Source: DASVUC01 sp036387255 (lineage in GTDB: Bacteria > Planctomycetota > Phycisphaerae > Tepidisphaerales > Tepidisphaeraceae). From it: DNA of 64,000 nt. The notes beneath the pieces are model-generated. The model was not told the DNA's origin and made no database searches. It saw only the letters and a list, made by a program, of their open reading frames with translations. How positions within the stretch are numbered: position 1 is the stretch's first letter; every line of letters begins with the position of its first letter. Positions 37,101 through 45,239 of the stretch are shown here, piece after piece. The stretch covers positions 3,996 through 67,995 of the forward strand of contig DASVUC010000198.1 in NCBI GenBank assembly GCA_036387255.1, read 5' to 3'. The position numbers and the translations under genes are program-made.

Positions 37101-37617
37101 TTTCATCATCATCGATTTTGAAGGCGAGCCGTTGCGGTCTGTCGGCGAGCGAAGGCTGAAGCGCTCGCCGCTGCGGGATGTGGCCGGGATGATTCGCAGT
37201 TTCGACTACGCGGCCTGGACGGCGCTGCGAAACCACTGGGAATTGCTGCCTCCGGATGGAGCGGCGACGGTGCGAGATCGGGAGCTTCGCGGGGCGCGCA
37301 TCTGGGGCGCGTGGCTTGGACGGGAATACGTCCGCGCGTATACGGTGCGGCTGCGCGAGCTTCGGGGCGATCTGATTCCAGCCAAGCTTGAGGATGCGGA
37401 GCTGGTGCTGCGATCGTGGGTGCTGGAGAAGGCGTTGTATGAGATCACCTACGAATTGAATTCGCGCCCGGACTGGGTGGATATTCCGCTGCGTGCGGTG
37501 ATGACGATCGTGGATCTGCCGCAGCAGGCGACGGCGGTATCGGGCGCGGTGGCGTCGACCACGGAAACCAAGCCAAATCTTGAAGACGTTCATGGACGTC
37601 AGGAGCGGGGCCAATGA
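34150..37617 (+). CDS. treS: Trehalose synthase - maltokinase fusion
   Basis: 1155 residues. The N-terminal 560 residues are a GH13_16 trehalose synthase: WYQNAVIYQMHVRSFSDSNG, GVDGVRLDAVPYLYEREG (nucleophile Asp223), LLAEANQWPEDA (Glu265) and FLRNHDELTLEM (Asp331). It interconverts trehalose and maltose. From about residue 590 a maltokinase (Pep2/Mak) domain follows: LPTRRWFTSKARTVRN, then the kinase loop RTHGDYHLGQVLWTGKDF (His970 region) and IIIDFEGEP. It phosphorylates maltose at C1 with ATP. The fusion channels trehalose to maltose 1-phosphate for GlgE. Its TGA overlaps the glgB ATG by four bases. Confidence 0.96.
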   Translation: MISVVSNPRLAGASMANSPTMPIDPLWYQNAVIYQMHVRSFSDSNGDGIGDFTGAISKLDYLEELGVTAIWILPFYPSPLKDDGYDIADYTSVNPSYGTIDDVRRFIAEAHRRQMRVITELVINHTSDQHAWFQRARRAPKGSPERDFYVWSDTSEKYSGVRIIFKDFEPSNWTFDHVAGQYYWHRFFNHQPDLNFDNPAVHDAVLQVCDFWMSAGVDGVRLDAVPYLYEREGTSCENLPETHDFLKKLRRHVDEKWPGRMLLAEANQWPEDAIAYFGDGDECHMNFHFPLMPRLFMSLRMEDRYPIIDILEQTPPLPKNAQWAMFLRNHDELTLEMVTDEERDYMWRVYASDPAARINMGIRRRLAPLLNNSRRKIELMNALLFSMPGTPVLYYGDEIGMGDNIFLGDRNGVRTPMQWSADRNAGFSRANPQRLFLPVIIDPEYHYETINVEAQLTNPSSLLWWTRRLIALRKHHLVFGRGDIQFLTPNNPKVLAFLRRYENEHVLVVANLSRFSQPLELEMKDYAGYTPVEMFGNVRFPAVKEDGCYTLSLSPHGFYWFLMEPAATAATDGAAVPEISLRSSGASIFEDADFDRLLAQRLPRLLPTRRWFTSKARTVRNVRVVDRLMLDEPSAGTPSGLFLIEVELTDGEPEVYALPLVAKEVEGERGAAADASVLLYATDGGSRRWIIKDAMADADFARSLLRAAMDQREVEGERLKISGRRIKTDAVDVDALAVKIPEREQSNSNVVFGDQLIFKLYRRVDEGSNPELELGEHLTSNAGFTHTAPIAAAIELTGLGPRRTLGVVLTFVPNEGDAWGTFLDYAQRYFEGLDALTPEQAAELCLPGDAGCSSLEEGPPPDIASLIAEPLELARLLGRRTAEMHAALADDQGNPAFAPEPYGPTYQRSLFQSMRNTTRAAMQVLSRRAASLQGEAQQLGQSVLNSESKILSFFRELTGRPIRAMRTRTHGDYHLGQVLWTGKDFIIIDFEGEPLRSVGERRLKRSPLRDVAGMIRSFDYAAWTALRNHWELLPPDGAATVRDRELRGARIWGAWLGREYVRAYTVRLRELRGDLIPAKLEDAELVLRSWVLEKALYEITYELNSRPDWVDIPLRAVMTIVDLPQQATAVSGAVASTTETKPNLEDVHGRQERGQ

Positions 37618-39569
37618 GCCGGACGATCAACGAACCTGTGCAGCAACAGGCGGGCCGCGGGCGCGGCGGCGTCAGCTCGGTGCTGGGCGATCACGATTTG
37701 TATCTGTTCAACGAAGGCACGCACAGCCGGCTGTACGAGAAGCTGGGCGCACACATCCTTCCCGGCGGGGAAGTATCGTTCGCAGTCTGGGCGCCTAATG
37801 CGCAGTACGTGTCGGTCATCGGCGACTTCAACGGCTGGGACAAGGGCCGCCATCCCATGCGCGCCCGCGGATCGTCCGGTATTTGGGAATTGATCATCCC
37901 TGAGGCGCATGAGGGGTCTCACTACAAGTTCCACATCGGGTCCAAGTTCAAAGGGTATCAAGTAGACAAGATCGATCCCTTCGGCTTCATGCACGGCAAG
38001 CCTCCGCTGAAGGAATCAATCGTCCGCCAGCTCGATTACACGTGGAGTGACGATGACTGGATGAAGCAGCGCCCGCAGCGGCAGAAGCTGGACAGGCCGA
38101 TCAGCATCTACGAGATGCACATGGGCTCGTGGATGCGCGTGCCTGAGGATGGCGACCGCTGGCTCAGCTATAGGGAGCTGGCGCCGCGGCTGGCGGATTA
38201 CCTGACCGATCGCGCCTTCACGCACGTTGAGTTTCTGCCCGTGATGGAGCATCCGTTTTATGGGTCATGGGGTTACCAGACGACGGGGTACTTCGCGCCG
38301 AGCAGCCGGTTCGGTGCGCCGCAAGATCTGATGTATCTGATCGATTTCCTGCATCAGCGCGGGATCGGCGTCATTCTGGACTGGGTGCCTTCGCACTTCC
38401 CCACCGACGAACACGGGCTGGCTTATTTCGATGGAACACATCTTTTTGAGCATGAGGATCAGCGCAAGGGCTTTCACCCCGATTGGAAGAGCGCGATCTT
38501 CAATTACGGCCGGCATGAGGTGAAATCTTTTTTGCTCTCCAACGCCTGCTTCTGGCTCGATAAGTATCACGCGGACGGGCTTCGCGTGGATGCAGTGGCC
38601 TCGATGCTGTACCTGGATTACGGCCGAAAGCACGGGGAGTGGATTCCCAACGAATTCGGCGGGCGCGAGAACATCGAAGCGATCGACCTGCTGCGGCAGA
38701 TCAATCGCGAGGTGTACGGGCAGTTCCCCGGTGTGCAGACAATCGCGGAAGAGTCGACGAGCTGGCCGATGGTCTCGCGGCCCGCGCACATTGGCGGCCT
38801 GGGCTTCGGCTACAAGTGGGACATGGGGTGGATGAACGACACGCTGAAGTACTTCAAGGACGACCCGGTCTACCGGAAGTATCACCACACAAACCTGACG
38901 TTCCGCGGCATGTACCAGTACACGGAGAACTTCGTGCTGCCGCTGTCGCATGATGAGGTGGTGCATCTGAAGGGATCGCTGCTGAGTCGCATGCCCGGGG
39001 ATGTGTGGCAGCAGTTTGCCAACCTGCGGCTCCTGCTGGTGAACCAGTGGACGCAGCCGGGGAAGAAGCTGTTGTTTATGGGCGGCGAGTTCGGGCAGTG
39101 GGGCGAGTGGAATCATGATACGAGCCTGGATTGGCATCTTTTGGATTGGGATTCGCATCGAGGCGTGCAGAAGATGGTGGACGATCTGAACCGGCTGTAT
39201 CGCGATGAGCCGGCGATGCACGAAGGGGACTGCGAGCCGTTCGGCTTCGAGTGGCTGGATGCAAACAACAGCGATCAAAGCGTGACAACGTATCTGCGGA
39301 AAGGGCGGGATCCGAAGAGCGTTGTGCTGGTGGCCATGAACTACACGCCGGTGCCTCGGCACAATTACCGGATTGGCGTGCCGGTAGGGGGGACGTGGCG
39401 CGAAGTGTTCAACAGCGACGCGAAGACTTACTGGGGCAGCGGCCAGGGGAATCTTGGCGCAATTGATGCTTCGCCGCTGCCGCATTATCAGTGGCCACGG
39501 TCGTTGACGCTGACGCTGCCGCCGCTGGGGGCGGTGATCTTGAAGCCGGATGGACAGCGGGAAGATTGA
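37614..39569 (+). CDS. glgB: 1,4-alpha-glucan branching enzyme
   Basis: 651 residues, GH13_9. The N-terminal CBM48 domain (GEVSFAVWAPNAQYVSVIGD, FNGWDKGRHPM) is followed by a barrel with IYEMHMGSW, HPFYGSWGYQTTGYFAPSSR, DGLRVDAVASMLYLDY (nucleophile Asp326), TIAEESTSWP (Glu379) and LPLSHDEVVHLKGSLL. It forms alpha-1,6 branches in the glucan built by GlgE. It lacks the extra N-terminal module (N1) of the long E. coli enzyme. It is translationally coupled to treS through ATGA. Confidence 0.97.
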   Translation: MSRTINEPVQQQAGRGRGGVSSVLGDHDLYLFNEGTHSRLYEKLGAHILPGGEVSFAVWAPNAQYVSVIGDFNGWDKGRHPMRARGSSGIWELIIPEAHEGSHYKFHIGSKFKGYQVDKIDPFGFMHGKPPLKESIVRQLDYTWSDDDWMKQRPQRQKLDRPISIYEMHMGSWMRVPEDGDRWLSYRELAPRLADYLTDRAFTHVEFLPVMEHPFYGSWGYQTTGYFAPSSRFGAPQDLMYLIDFLHQRGIGVILDWVPSHFPTDEHGLAYFDGTHLFEHEDQRKGFHPDWKSAIFNYGRHEVKSFLLSNACFWLDKYHADGLRVDAVASMLYLDYGRKHGEWIPNEFGGRENIEAIDLLRQINREVYGQFPGVQTIAEESTSWPMVSRPAHIGGLGFGYKWDMGWMNDTLKYFKDDPVYRKYHHTNLTFRGMYQYTENFVLPLSHDEVVHLKGSLLSRMPGDVWQQFANLRLLLVNQWTQPGKKLLFMGGEFGQWGEWNHDTSLDWHLLDWDSHRGVQKMVDDLNRLYRDEPAMHEGDCEPFGFEWLDANNSDQSVTTYLRKGRDPKSVVLVAMNYTPVPRHNYRIGVPVGGTWREVFNSDAKTYWGSGQGNLGAIDASPLPHYQWPRSLTLTLPPLGAVILKPDGQRED

Positions 39570-39669
39570 GCGGTTACCGACGGAAGCACGTGCCACCCGC
39601 ACCCCCGCCCTCTCCCGCGTATGGATAAGTGAAGCGGGACGAGTACCGGGCAAACGTGGTTAGGCGCCG

Positions 39670-41163
39670 TCACATTGCGGTGAAGTTGCCGAAGGTGGAT
39701 TGCGCTTCGGCCTTGGTGGGTTCGGCGCCGATGGTGTGGAGGACCAGGCCGTTCATCATGCCGGGCGTTCCCAAGGCTGAGCCGGTGACGATGACGATTC
39801 GGTTGCCGCTCTTGGCCAGGCCCTTTTCGCGAACCAGGGCATCGACTTCCTTGATCATGGCGTCGATGGTCTCCGGTGGGGCGGCTTCGAACGGGATCAC
39901 GCCGTAATGCAGCGCCATGCGACGCAGGGCGCGGTGGTCGGTGGAGAGCGCGATGATGGGGACAGGGAAGCGGTTCTTGGAAAAGATCCGCGCGGGGCCG
40001 CCGGTCTGTGACCACAGGACTACCAGTTTCAGCTTAAGGTCCTCGACCATTTGCTTGACGCCGCGCGCCACGGCGTTGGAGAGGAGCATCGTCTGGAGCT
40101 TCAGCGGGGATGTCTGGTGGGTGCGCGTGTCGAGGTAGTTCTCGGTGATGTCGGCGATATGGCTCATTGTGAGCACCGCGCCGACGGGGAACTTTCCGAC
40201 AGAGGTTTCGCCCGAGAGCATGATGGCGTCGGTGCCGTCGAAGATCGCGTTGGCAACATCAGAAACTTCGGCGCGCGTGGGCGTCGGCTGCTCGATCATG
40301 CTCTGGAGCATCTGCGTCGCAACGATGACCGGCTTGGCCGCCGACTGGCACCGGCAGACAAGATCTTTCTGGATGAGCGGCACCTGCGCCACGTCCATTT
40401 CCACGCCAAGATCACCGCGCGCCACCATCAATCCATCGGCGGCGGCGATGATGTTGTCGATGTCGGCGAGGGCTTCGGATTTCTCGATCTTGGCGATGAT
40501 GTTGATGTCGCTGTTCTGGTTCTTGAGGTACTGGCGAAGCAGTTCGATGTCGGCGGCGCTGCGGACGAAGGAGAGGGCGAGATAATCCAGGTTGTGCTCG
40601 ACGGCCCACCCGGCGCACTGCCAGTCGCGATCGGTGATGGATGGCACGTTCACGCGCGTGTTCGGCAGATTGATACCCTTGGCGCTTTTCAGCACGCCGC
40701 CGACGTGGCAGGTGCAGTGGATCTCGTCGCGAGTCTTATCGACGCAGAGAAAACGCAGCAGGCCGTCTTCGATGTAAACGCGATCGCCGGGGTTGATGTC
40801 TTCCACAAGCGTGGGGACGGTGGTGCTGACACGGAGATCTTTGCCAACGATCGGCGTGCGCTGGATCGTGAGCGTGTCGCCGGGGTGGATCGGCATCCCA
40901 CCAGCGCCGTCGACATCGGTGATTGGGCCGAGGCGGATTTTTGGACCGCCGAGGTCGCCGAGAACCGCGATAGGCCGGTCGAATCGGGCAGCGGCCTCGT
41001 GAATATTGCGCAGCGACAGCAGGTGCTGATCCAGCGTGCCGTGGGAAAAATTCAGCCGGCAAACGTCCGCGCCCGCTTCGAACAGACGGTAGAGGGTCTC
41101 GGCGTCGCCACAGGCGGGGCCCATGGTGGCAAGTATTTTTGTGCGGATAAGAAAGCTGTTCAC
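39670..41163 (-). CDS. pyk: Pyruvate kinase
   Basis: 497 residues from the GTG at 41163 (VNSFLIRTKILATMGPACGD); the open frame extends 26 codons further but that part is not conserved-looking. Motifs: NFSHGTLDQH, VLGDLGGPKIRLG, IAKIEKSEALADIDNII with the catalytic Lys, MVARGDLGVEMDVAQVPLIQ, and SGETSVGKFP. It makes pyruvate and ATP from phosphoenolpyruvate and ADP. The C-terminal regulatory domain (VLWSQTGGPARIFSKNRFPV) is present. It converges on glgB with a 100-base gap. Confidence 0.95.
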   Translation of the reverse strand: MNSFLIRTKILATMGPACGDAETLYRLFEAGADVCRLNFSHGTLDQHLLSLRNIHEAAARFDRPIAVLGDLGGPKIRLGPITDVDGAGGMPIHPGDTLTIQRTPIVGKDLRVSTTVPTLVEDINPGDRVYIEDGLLRFLCVDKTRDEIHCTCHVGGVLKSAKGINLPNTRVNVPSITDRDWQCAGWAVEHNLDYLALSFVRSAADIELLRQYLKNQNSDINIIAKIEKSEALADIDNIIAAADGLMVARGDLGVEMDVAQVPLIQKDLVCRCQSAAKPVIVATQMLQSMIEQPTPTRAEVSDVANAIFDGTDAIMLSGETSVGKFPVGAVLTMSHIADITENYLDTRTHQTSPLKLQTMLLSNAVARGVKQMVEDLKLKLVVLWSQTGGPARIFSKNRFPVPIIALSTDHRALRRMALHYGVIPFEAAPPETIDAMIKEVDALVREKGLAKSGNRIVIVTGSALGTPGMMNGLVLHTIGAEPTKAEAQSTFGNFTAM

Positions 41164-41294
41164 GCGGGTAGAGTAGCGAACGGCCGGCGCTGTGGGAATT
41201 GCGTGAAGCGGAACTTGCGATAAGATACTTCGTCTCGCCACATGGATGTGGCGTTGGGCGCCAGGGCGCTGAAGTTGCCGTGAAGGGAGTCGCG

Positions 41295-41864
41295 ATGCAT
41301 CCCGCCGATCTCGGACAAGATCCTCTCCAGTCCGCCGACGTCTCTCCCATCAGCAATGATGAGCTTCTCTCGCAGCTCGCAGGCAAGGAGATTGAGCGCT
41401 TGCTCGCCGAAGTGGATGATCAGCTCGACGAGGCGCTAGGGATTATTCGCGAGCAAACACCTGCGCCGGCATTGGCGCTGCGCAAATATCCGGAGCCGCA
41501 GCACGTCTCGGAGCAGGAGGCGGGGCTGGCGGAAGTGCTGGAAAACATCCATACACATGCGCCTCAGGATCTCGGGGAGGAGCACGAAATTGAGCCGCTG
41601 GAGCGGGATGAAATCCAGATGCTCGGCACGCCGGTCGAACTTTTCGAGCGCGTAACGGGCGTTGAGGCGCGGCCGGCGCAGCGCGTTGATCTATTCCCTG
41701 AGGATCACGAGCCGACGCCGGTGGTTCTCAAGCCGCTGGAGTGGGTGAATGCGCCATTTGAGGGAATCTCGCATTCGGCGCTGGGGGCGATTGGGAAGGT
41801 TGCCATTGTCTCCTTCGTCAGCGCTGTTGCCTCGCTGGTTTACGTGATTATCGCGATCCGCTGA
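41295..41864 (+). CDS. Hypothetical protein with C-terminal membrane anchor
   Basis: 189 residues from the ATG at 41295, which follows AAGGGAG; upstream in-frame codons overlap the pyk leader and are not preferred. The N-terminal 150 residues are acidic (HAPQDLGEEHEIEPLERDEI). The last 25 residues (IGKVAIVSFVSAVASLVYVI) form one helix that would anchor it in the membrane with the acidic part in the cytoplasm. A possible amphipathic helix is LLSQLAGKEIERLLAEVDDQ. Family unknown. Confidence 0.7.
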   Translation: MHPADLGQDPLQSADVSPISNDELLSQLAGKEIERLLAEVDDQLDEALGIIREQTPAPALALRKYPEPQHVSEQEAGLAEVLENIHTHAPQDLGEEHEIEPLERDEIQMLGTPVELFERVTGVEARPAQRVDLFPEDHEPTPVVLKPLEWVNAPFEGISHSALGAIGKVAIVSFVSAVASLVYVIIAIR

Positions 41865-41962
41865 TCTAGGCACGGATTCCGGGACGTCGCTTCACGGTTT
41901 AGCGGCCCCGCGTGGACCACGCTACCGCGAGCGCACGTTCACCTCGACCTGCTCAACAAGTC

Positions 41963-42985
41963 TCAACTACGTTTCACCTGCGTCGCCGGCGGGTCCTGGA
42001 TCATGTGGATGGGTGGAATACCGACGATGTCGAAGGTGGCGCTGGCGATTCCGATGCCTGCTTCGTCAAAAGCGCCAAGAATATCCCGGCTCATGGCGTC
42101 TTTGATCCCGCGCACGCCGTGATCCCGCGCCACGAAGCGCACGGTTAGTTCAAGCCAATTGTCAGTGATGCGCCAGAAGACGCGCGGCTGAATGTCGGCG
42201 CGCCGCATGACGTAGCGGCGCTCCATCTCGTGGATCGCGTCTTCTGACATCTCCGCGATCTTAATCGTGTGTCGCGTCGCCGCGTCCAGCAGGATTTGCT
42301 CGGCGCGTGTGCGGTCGTCCTTGTAGCTGATGGGAATACGCATTTCTTCCCAGATGAACGGAAATTCCTTGGTGTAGTTGTAGACCGGCTCGTCGAAGAT
42401 TTTGTCGTTGGTGATGGTGACGATGCGGCCGGTGTACTGACGCGCCAGGACCCACATTCCCGGATCGGTCTGCCCTTCAACGGCTGGGGGCTGGCCCATT
42501 TCCATGATGCGCGTCTGCATGAATCCGAGGTCGATCACGTCGCCGCGCACGCCGCCCATGACGATGCGGTCGCCGACGTTGAAGGTCTTGCCGCGCAGGA
42601 TCACGAAGTAACCGGCGAAGGCGGTGATGACGCGCTGAAGGGCGAAGGCAATACCCGCCGTCACCAAACCGAGGAATGTGGTGAACCGCGTGGGATCGTT
42701 GAACCAGATGGAGATGAGCCCCATCAGCAGGACGAACAGGAGGAGGATGCGGAAACCCTGGCGCGCCCAGAACGAGAGGCGCGAGTCGCGTCCGCCGCCG
42801 AGGAGAATCCTTGAGACATGCCGCCAGATCCAACCCGCCAGCACGATGCCGACGATCAGGACCATCGTGAACAGGAGCTTCTTGCCGTTCTGGGGGTTGA
42901 CGCCGATCAGCTTGACGTCAAAGAGCTCGACCTCCTGGCCGTTGTAGCTGAACATATTGGCGAGAATGGGCAGCAGGCTGAGCAT
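41963..42985 (-). CDS. Mechanosensitive ion channel, MscS family
   Basis: 340 residues. Two or three N-terminal membrane helices (LLFTMVLIVGIVLAGWIWRH, ILLLFVLLMGLISIWF) precede the pore-lining segment GIAFALQRVITAFAGYFVIL and the beta domain signature FNVGDRIVMGGVRGDVIDLG. The C-terminal part includes FPFIWEEMRIPISYKDD. It opens under membrane tension to release solutes in osmotic downshock. It lies with four other minus-strand genes, but gaps do not force one operon. Confidence 0.88.
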   Translation of the reverse strand: MLSLLPILANMFSYNGQEVELFDVKLIGVNPQNGKKLLFTMVLIVGIVLAGWIWRHVSRILLGGGRDSRLSFWARQGFRILLLFVLLMGLISIWFNDPTRFTTFLGLVTAGIAFALQRVITAFAGYFVILRGKTFNVGDRIVMGGVRGDVIDLGFMQTRIMEMGQPPAVEGQTDPGMWVLARQYTGRIVTITNDKIFDEPVYNYTKEFPFIWEEMRIPISYKDDRTRAEQILLDAATRHTIKIAEMSEDAIHEMERRYVMRRADIQPRVFWRITDNWLELTVRFVARDHGVRGIKDAMSRDILGAFDEAGIGIASATFDIVGIPPIHMIQDPPATQVKRS

Positions 42986-43074
42986 CGATTGCCGCTGCTA
43001 CATTAGTGGTGTTCAGTGCATTTTGTGGAGAGGAAAATCTGACGCATGTTCATCAGGATCTTTGGCAGGTCGAG

Positions 43075-43587
43075 CTAACGCTGTACCTCGCCCGCCCACG
43101 TCCACTCGGTAACGCTGCTCTGCGGCAGCGGATCAACCCCAAGGCGGCGCAGCATGTTCAGGCACTGGGCGCGGTGGTGCATGCCGTGCGTGGTGACGTG
43201 AACAAGAACGGCGCCGCGAGTGATCTGAATCATCTTCCCGCTGCGCAGCTGGCGGCTGACGATCTGTTCCAGTGGGCGGCGGTGGGCTTCGGTTAAAAGC
43301 TCCCGCTGCGTCTCATCAAGCAGCATACGCAACTGCTCGGGTGAGCGGTGCTGACCATCGTCTTCGAGTCGCGGACGAAGCTCTACTTCGGCAAGCGTCT
43401 CGGTCCAGGAGCGCATCGCGCCAATGATGTGTGTGAGCGTGTCGTGCAACGATCCGGGGCCGATGTCGAAGCGCTGGTGAAACTGATCCGGTGAAAGACC
43501 ACGAGAAACGCCCAGGAGCTGCGACGTGGCCCAGCAGTCATGAGCTAAGAGAATCGTGAGAGGGTCGCTTTGAGGCATGGCAGACAT
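43075..43587 (-). CDS. DinB family protein
   Basis: 170 residues with a four-helix bundle pattern. The likely metal-binding histidines are in GSLHDTLTHIIGAMRSWTE and in HVTTHGMHHRAQCLNMLRRL, the spacing of DinB/YfiT-like metalloenzymes. The reaction is unknown; family members include thiol-dependent transferases. A start three codons downstream is also possible. It is 23 bases from the next gene upstream. Confidence 0.87.
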   Translation of the reverse strand: MSAMPQSDPLTILLAHDCWATSQLLGVSRGLSPDQFHQRFDIGPGSLHDTLTHIIGAMRSWTETLAEVELRPRLEDDGQHRSPEQLRMLLDETQRELLTEAHRRPLEQIVSRQLRSGKMIQITRGAVLVHVTTHGMHHRAQCLNMLRRLGVDPLPQSSVTEWTWAGEVQR

Positions 43588-43610
43588 ACTAATCGCCTCG
43601 ACGAAACTCT

Positions 43611-44384
43611 TTAAGTTTCGGGGGAGTCCTCTTCCAGCGACTCTTTTTCAATGGGCTCAATGCGCCACACGCCATATGGGTTGTGGAACGGCGAACTGGC
43701 TGGCACGCGCGTGCAAGGCTGATGATGCACTTCAAAGAGCGGGCCGTCCTCATCTCCAAGCGGATCGCCATCGAGGACCGGCGTGTCGCTTTCCAGGGTG
43801 TACATGAGCAGGTTGATCAAGATGCGCGAGCTGATCTCGCGATCGGGCGGGAAGGGGAGCTCGGCGTCGCGCAGACCAAAGCAGTGCATCCCATGCGAGA
43901 ACATCGCTTCCCTGCCGTGGACGACGTTGATGAACGCGAAGAAGAGGACGTCGAGCGACGAGTCCTCACTCATCCGGTTCACTTCGCTGGCCACGTGCGT
44001 GACGCCGGAGTTGTCGACCAGGATGCCAAGTCCACCGGCGGCGCAGAGCGCGCACGCCGCATGCAGGATCGCCTTGGCGGCAGCGACCGAACCGCCGGGG
44101 CCAATCAGGTGAAACTTCAGGCGATGCTTCCGGATCGCCTCGATTTCTTCTTCGGTGTAACCGCGTCCGCTCATGAACAGTTCCGCCATCCCATCGTCTG
44201 GTCCGGAGACGCCCCAATCGAAGGTGTTGCCCGTTCCGATGTGACGAAAGTCGTGCTCCGTCAGCTCGTACCCCGTCTGCTGCTTGAGCAGGGCGGCGAT
44301 CAATGCTCCCGGCTCGTGCCAGGGCGCGGGGATGCGCAGATCGATTCGCGGCAGTATGTCTTCTTCGTCACGCACCAGTTGCAT
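43611..44384 (-). CDS. Hypothetical protein resembling DUF4261
   Basis: 257 residues from the ATG at 44384; a GTG at 44393 is an alternative. It is soluble and acidic. The segment VVHGREAMFSHGMHCFGLRD, with the phrase RILINLLMYTLESDTPVLDG, recalls DUF4261-type proteins, in which a Met-x-x-Phe-Gly motif precedes a conserved helix; this similarity is tentative. It has a Cys-rich segment (ILHAACALCAAGG). It is 42 bases downstream of the next minus-strand gene and may share its transcript. Confidence 0.62.
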   Translation of the reverse strand: MQLVRDEEDILPRIDLRIPAPWHEPGALIAALLKQQTGYELTEHDFRHIGTGNTFDWGVSGPDDGMAELFMSGRGYTEEEIEAIRKHRLKFHLIGPGGSVAAAKAILHAACALCAAGGLGILVDNSGVTHVASEVNRMSEDSSLDVLFFAFINVVHGREAMFSHGMHCFGLRDAELPFPPDREISSRILINLLMYTLESDTPVLDGDPLGDEDGPLFEVHHQPCTRVPASSPFHNPYGVWRIEPIEKESLEEDSPET

Positions 44385-44426
44385 CGATGACACTATACCA
44401 CCTGCGCCGGAGGCGGCGTGGCCGGA

Positions 44427-45221
44427 TCACAAAGCGGCAGCGTGCGGAGGTCGCGTGATGACTTGGAACCCGGGGCCCGCGGTTGGAAACTCCTCGGCCA
44501 GAACTCCGCTGAGGTCGCGGAAGGTGCGGATCCACCCAAGACGAGGTGTTTTGGGGAAGAGTCCGTTGCCAATCAGGCAGATCAGAAACAGGGACACCCA
44601 GACGATCGAGAAAGGCACAGCGAGGTCTTTGAAGCCCACGCAACTGGCGAGGGTCGAGATCAACGCACAACAGCCCATTGTCAGCCACAGTGCGCCGAGC
44701 GTTCCAACCTGCGCCTCAATCTGCGGCAAGGTGCAGGGGGCCAACTGAATCAACTCAGGTAAGACGTTCTTGTCGAACTTGCGAAGGTAAGGCTCAAGCG
44801 GGCTTGATGGCCGTAGATTAGAGACATCCACGCCGTTGTTCTGAAGGATCTCGCGCACAGCGAGGAAGGCGCCGGCCTTGCGAGATTCTGAGCCGAGGAT
44901 GGTCACCGGCTCGATGTAGCGCCGGGTCGCGAGGGGCGTGATGAAATCGCAGAGGTCCGACAGCGTTCGCTTCTTAAACGGCTTAAGCACCTTGTCCCAT
45001 TCCTGACGTGAAAGCTTCAGTGCAAAAGCATTGTTCAGCAGGTGCGGAAACTCGCTGCGATTTTCCAAGCACCTGCGCGCTTCGTGTACGTTTGATTCGA
45101 AGCTGAGTGGGTACAAGGCGATGAAAAATGGGTCGATGAGGCGCAGGTGATCGATCAGGATCGCCAGAACATCTTCCCGAGTCACCGGGCGGGTAGGACA
45201 GTGATAATTTTCCAGGGCCAT
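44427..45221 (-). CDS. Hypothetical protein with two membrane helices
   Basis: 264 residues. The first 170 are soluble and helical (KRTLSDLCDFITPLATRRYI). Then come two adjacent hydrophobic helices, LGALWLTMGCCALISTLASC and DLAVPFSIVWVSLFLICLIG, and a short tail. Helix-turn-helix hairpin topology would keep both ends on the same side. I do not recognise the family; a calcium-uniporter-like layout was considered but the required DxxE motif is not seen. It ends 42 bases before the DUF4261-like gene and starts 18 bases after the P-loop gene upstream. Confidence 0.62.
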   Translation of the reverse strand: MALENYHCPTRPVTREDVLAILIDHLRLIDPFFIALYPLSFESNVHEARRCLENRSEFPHLLNNAFALKLSRQEWDKVLKPFKKRTLSDLCDFITPLATRRYIEPVTILGSESRKAGAFLAVREILQNNGVDVSNLRPSSPLEPYLRKFDKNVLPELIQLAPCTLPQIEAQVGTLGALWLTMGCCALISTLASCVGFKDLAVPFSIVWVSLFLICLIGNGLFPKTPRLGWIRTFRDLSGVLAEEFPTAGPGFQVITRPPHAAAL

Positions 45222-45239
45222 CGCAAACTTCGCGAAGGA

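Noticed and set aside
39595..39645. Possible third copy of the palindromic repeat after glgB
   Set aside because: Contains CCCGCCCTCTCCCGCG and GAGTACCGGG but lacks the matching arm; too degenerate to claim without a genome-wide consensus.
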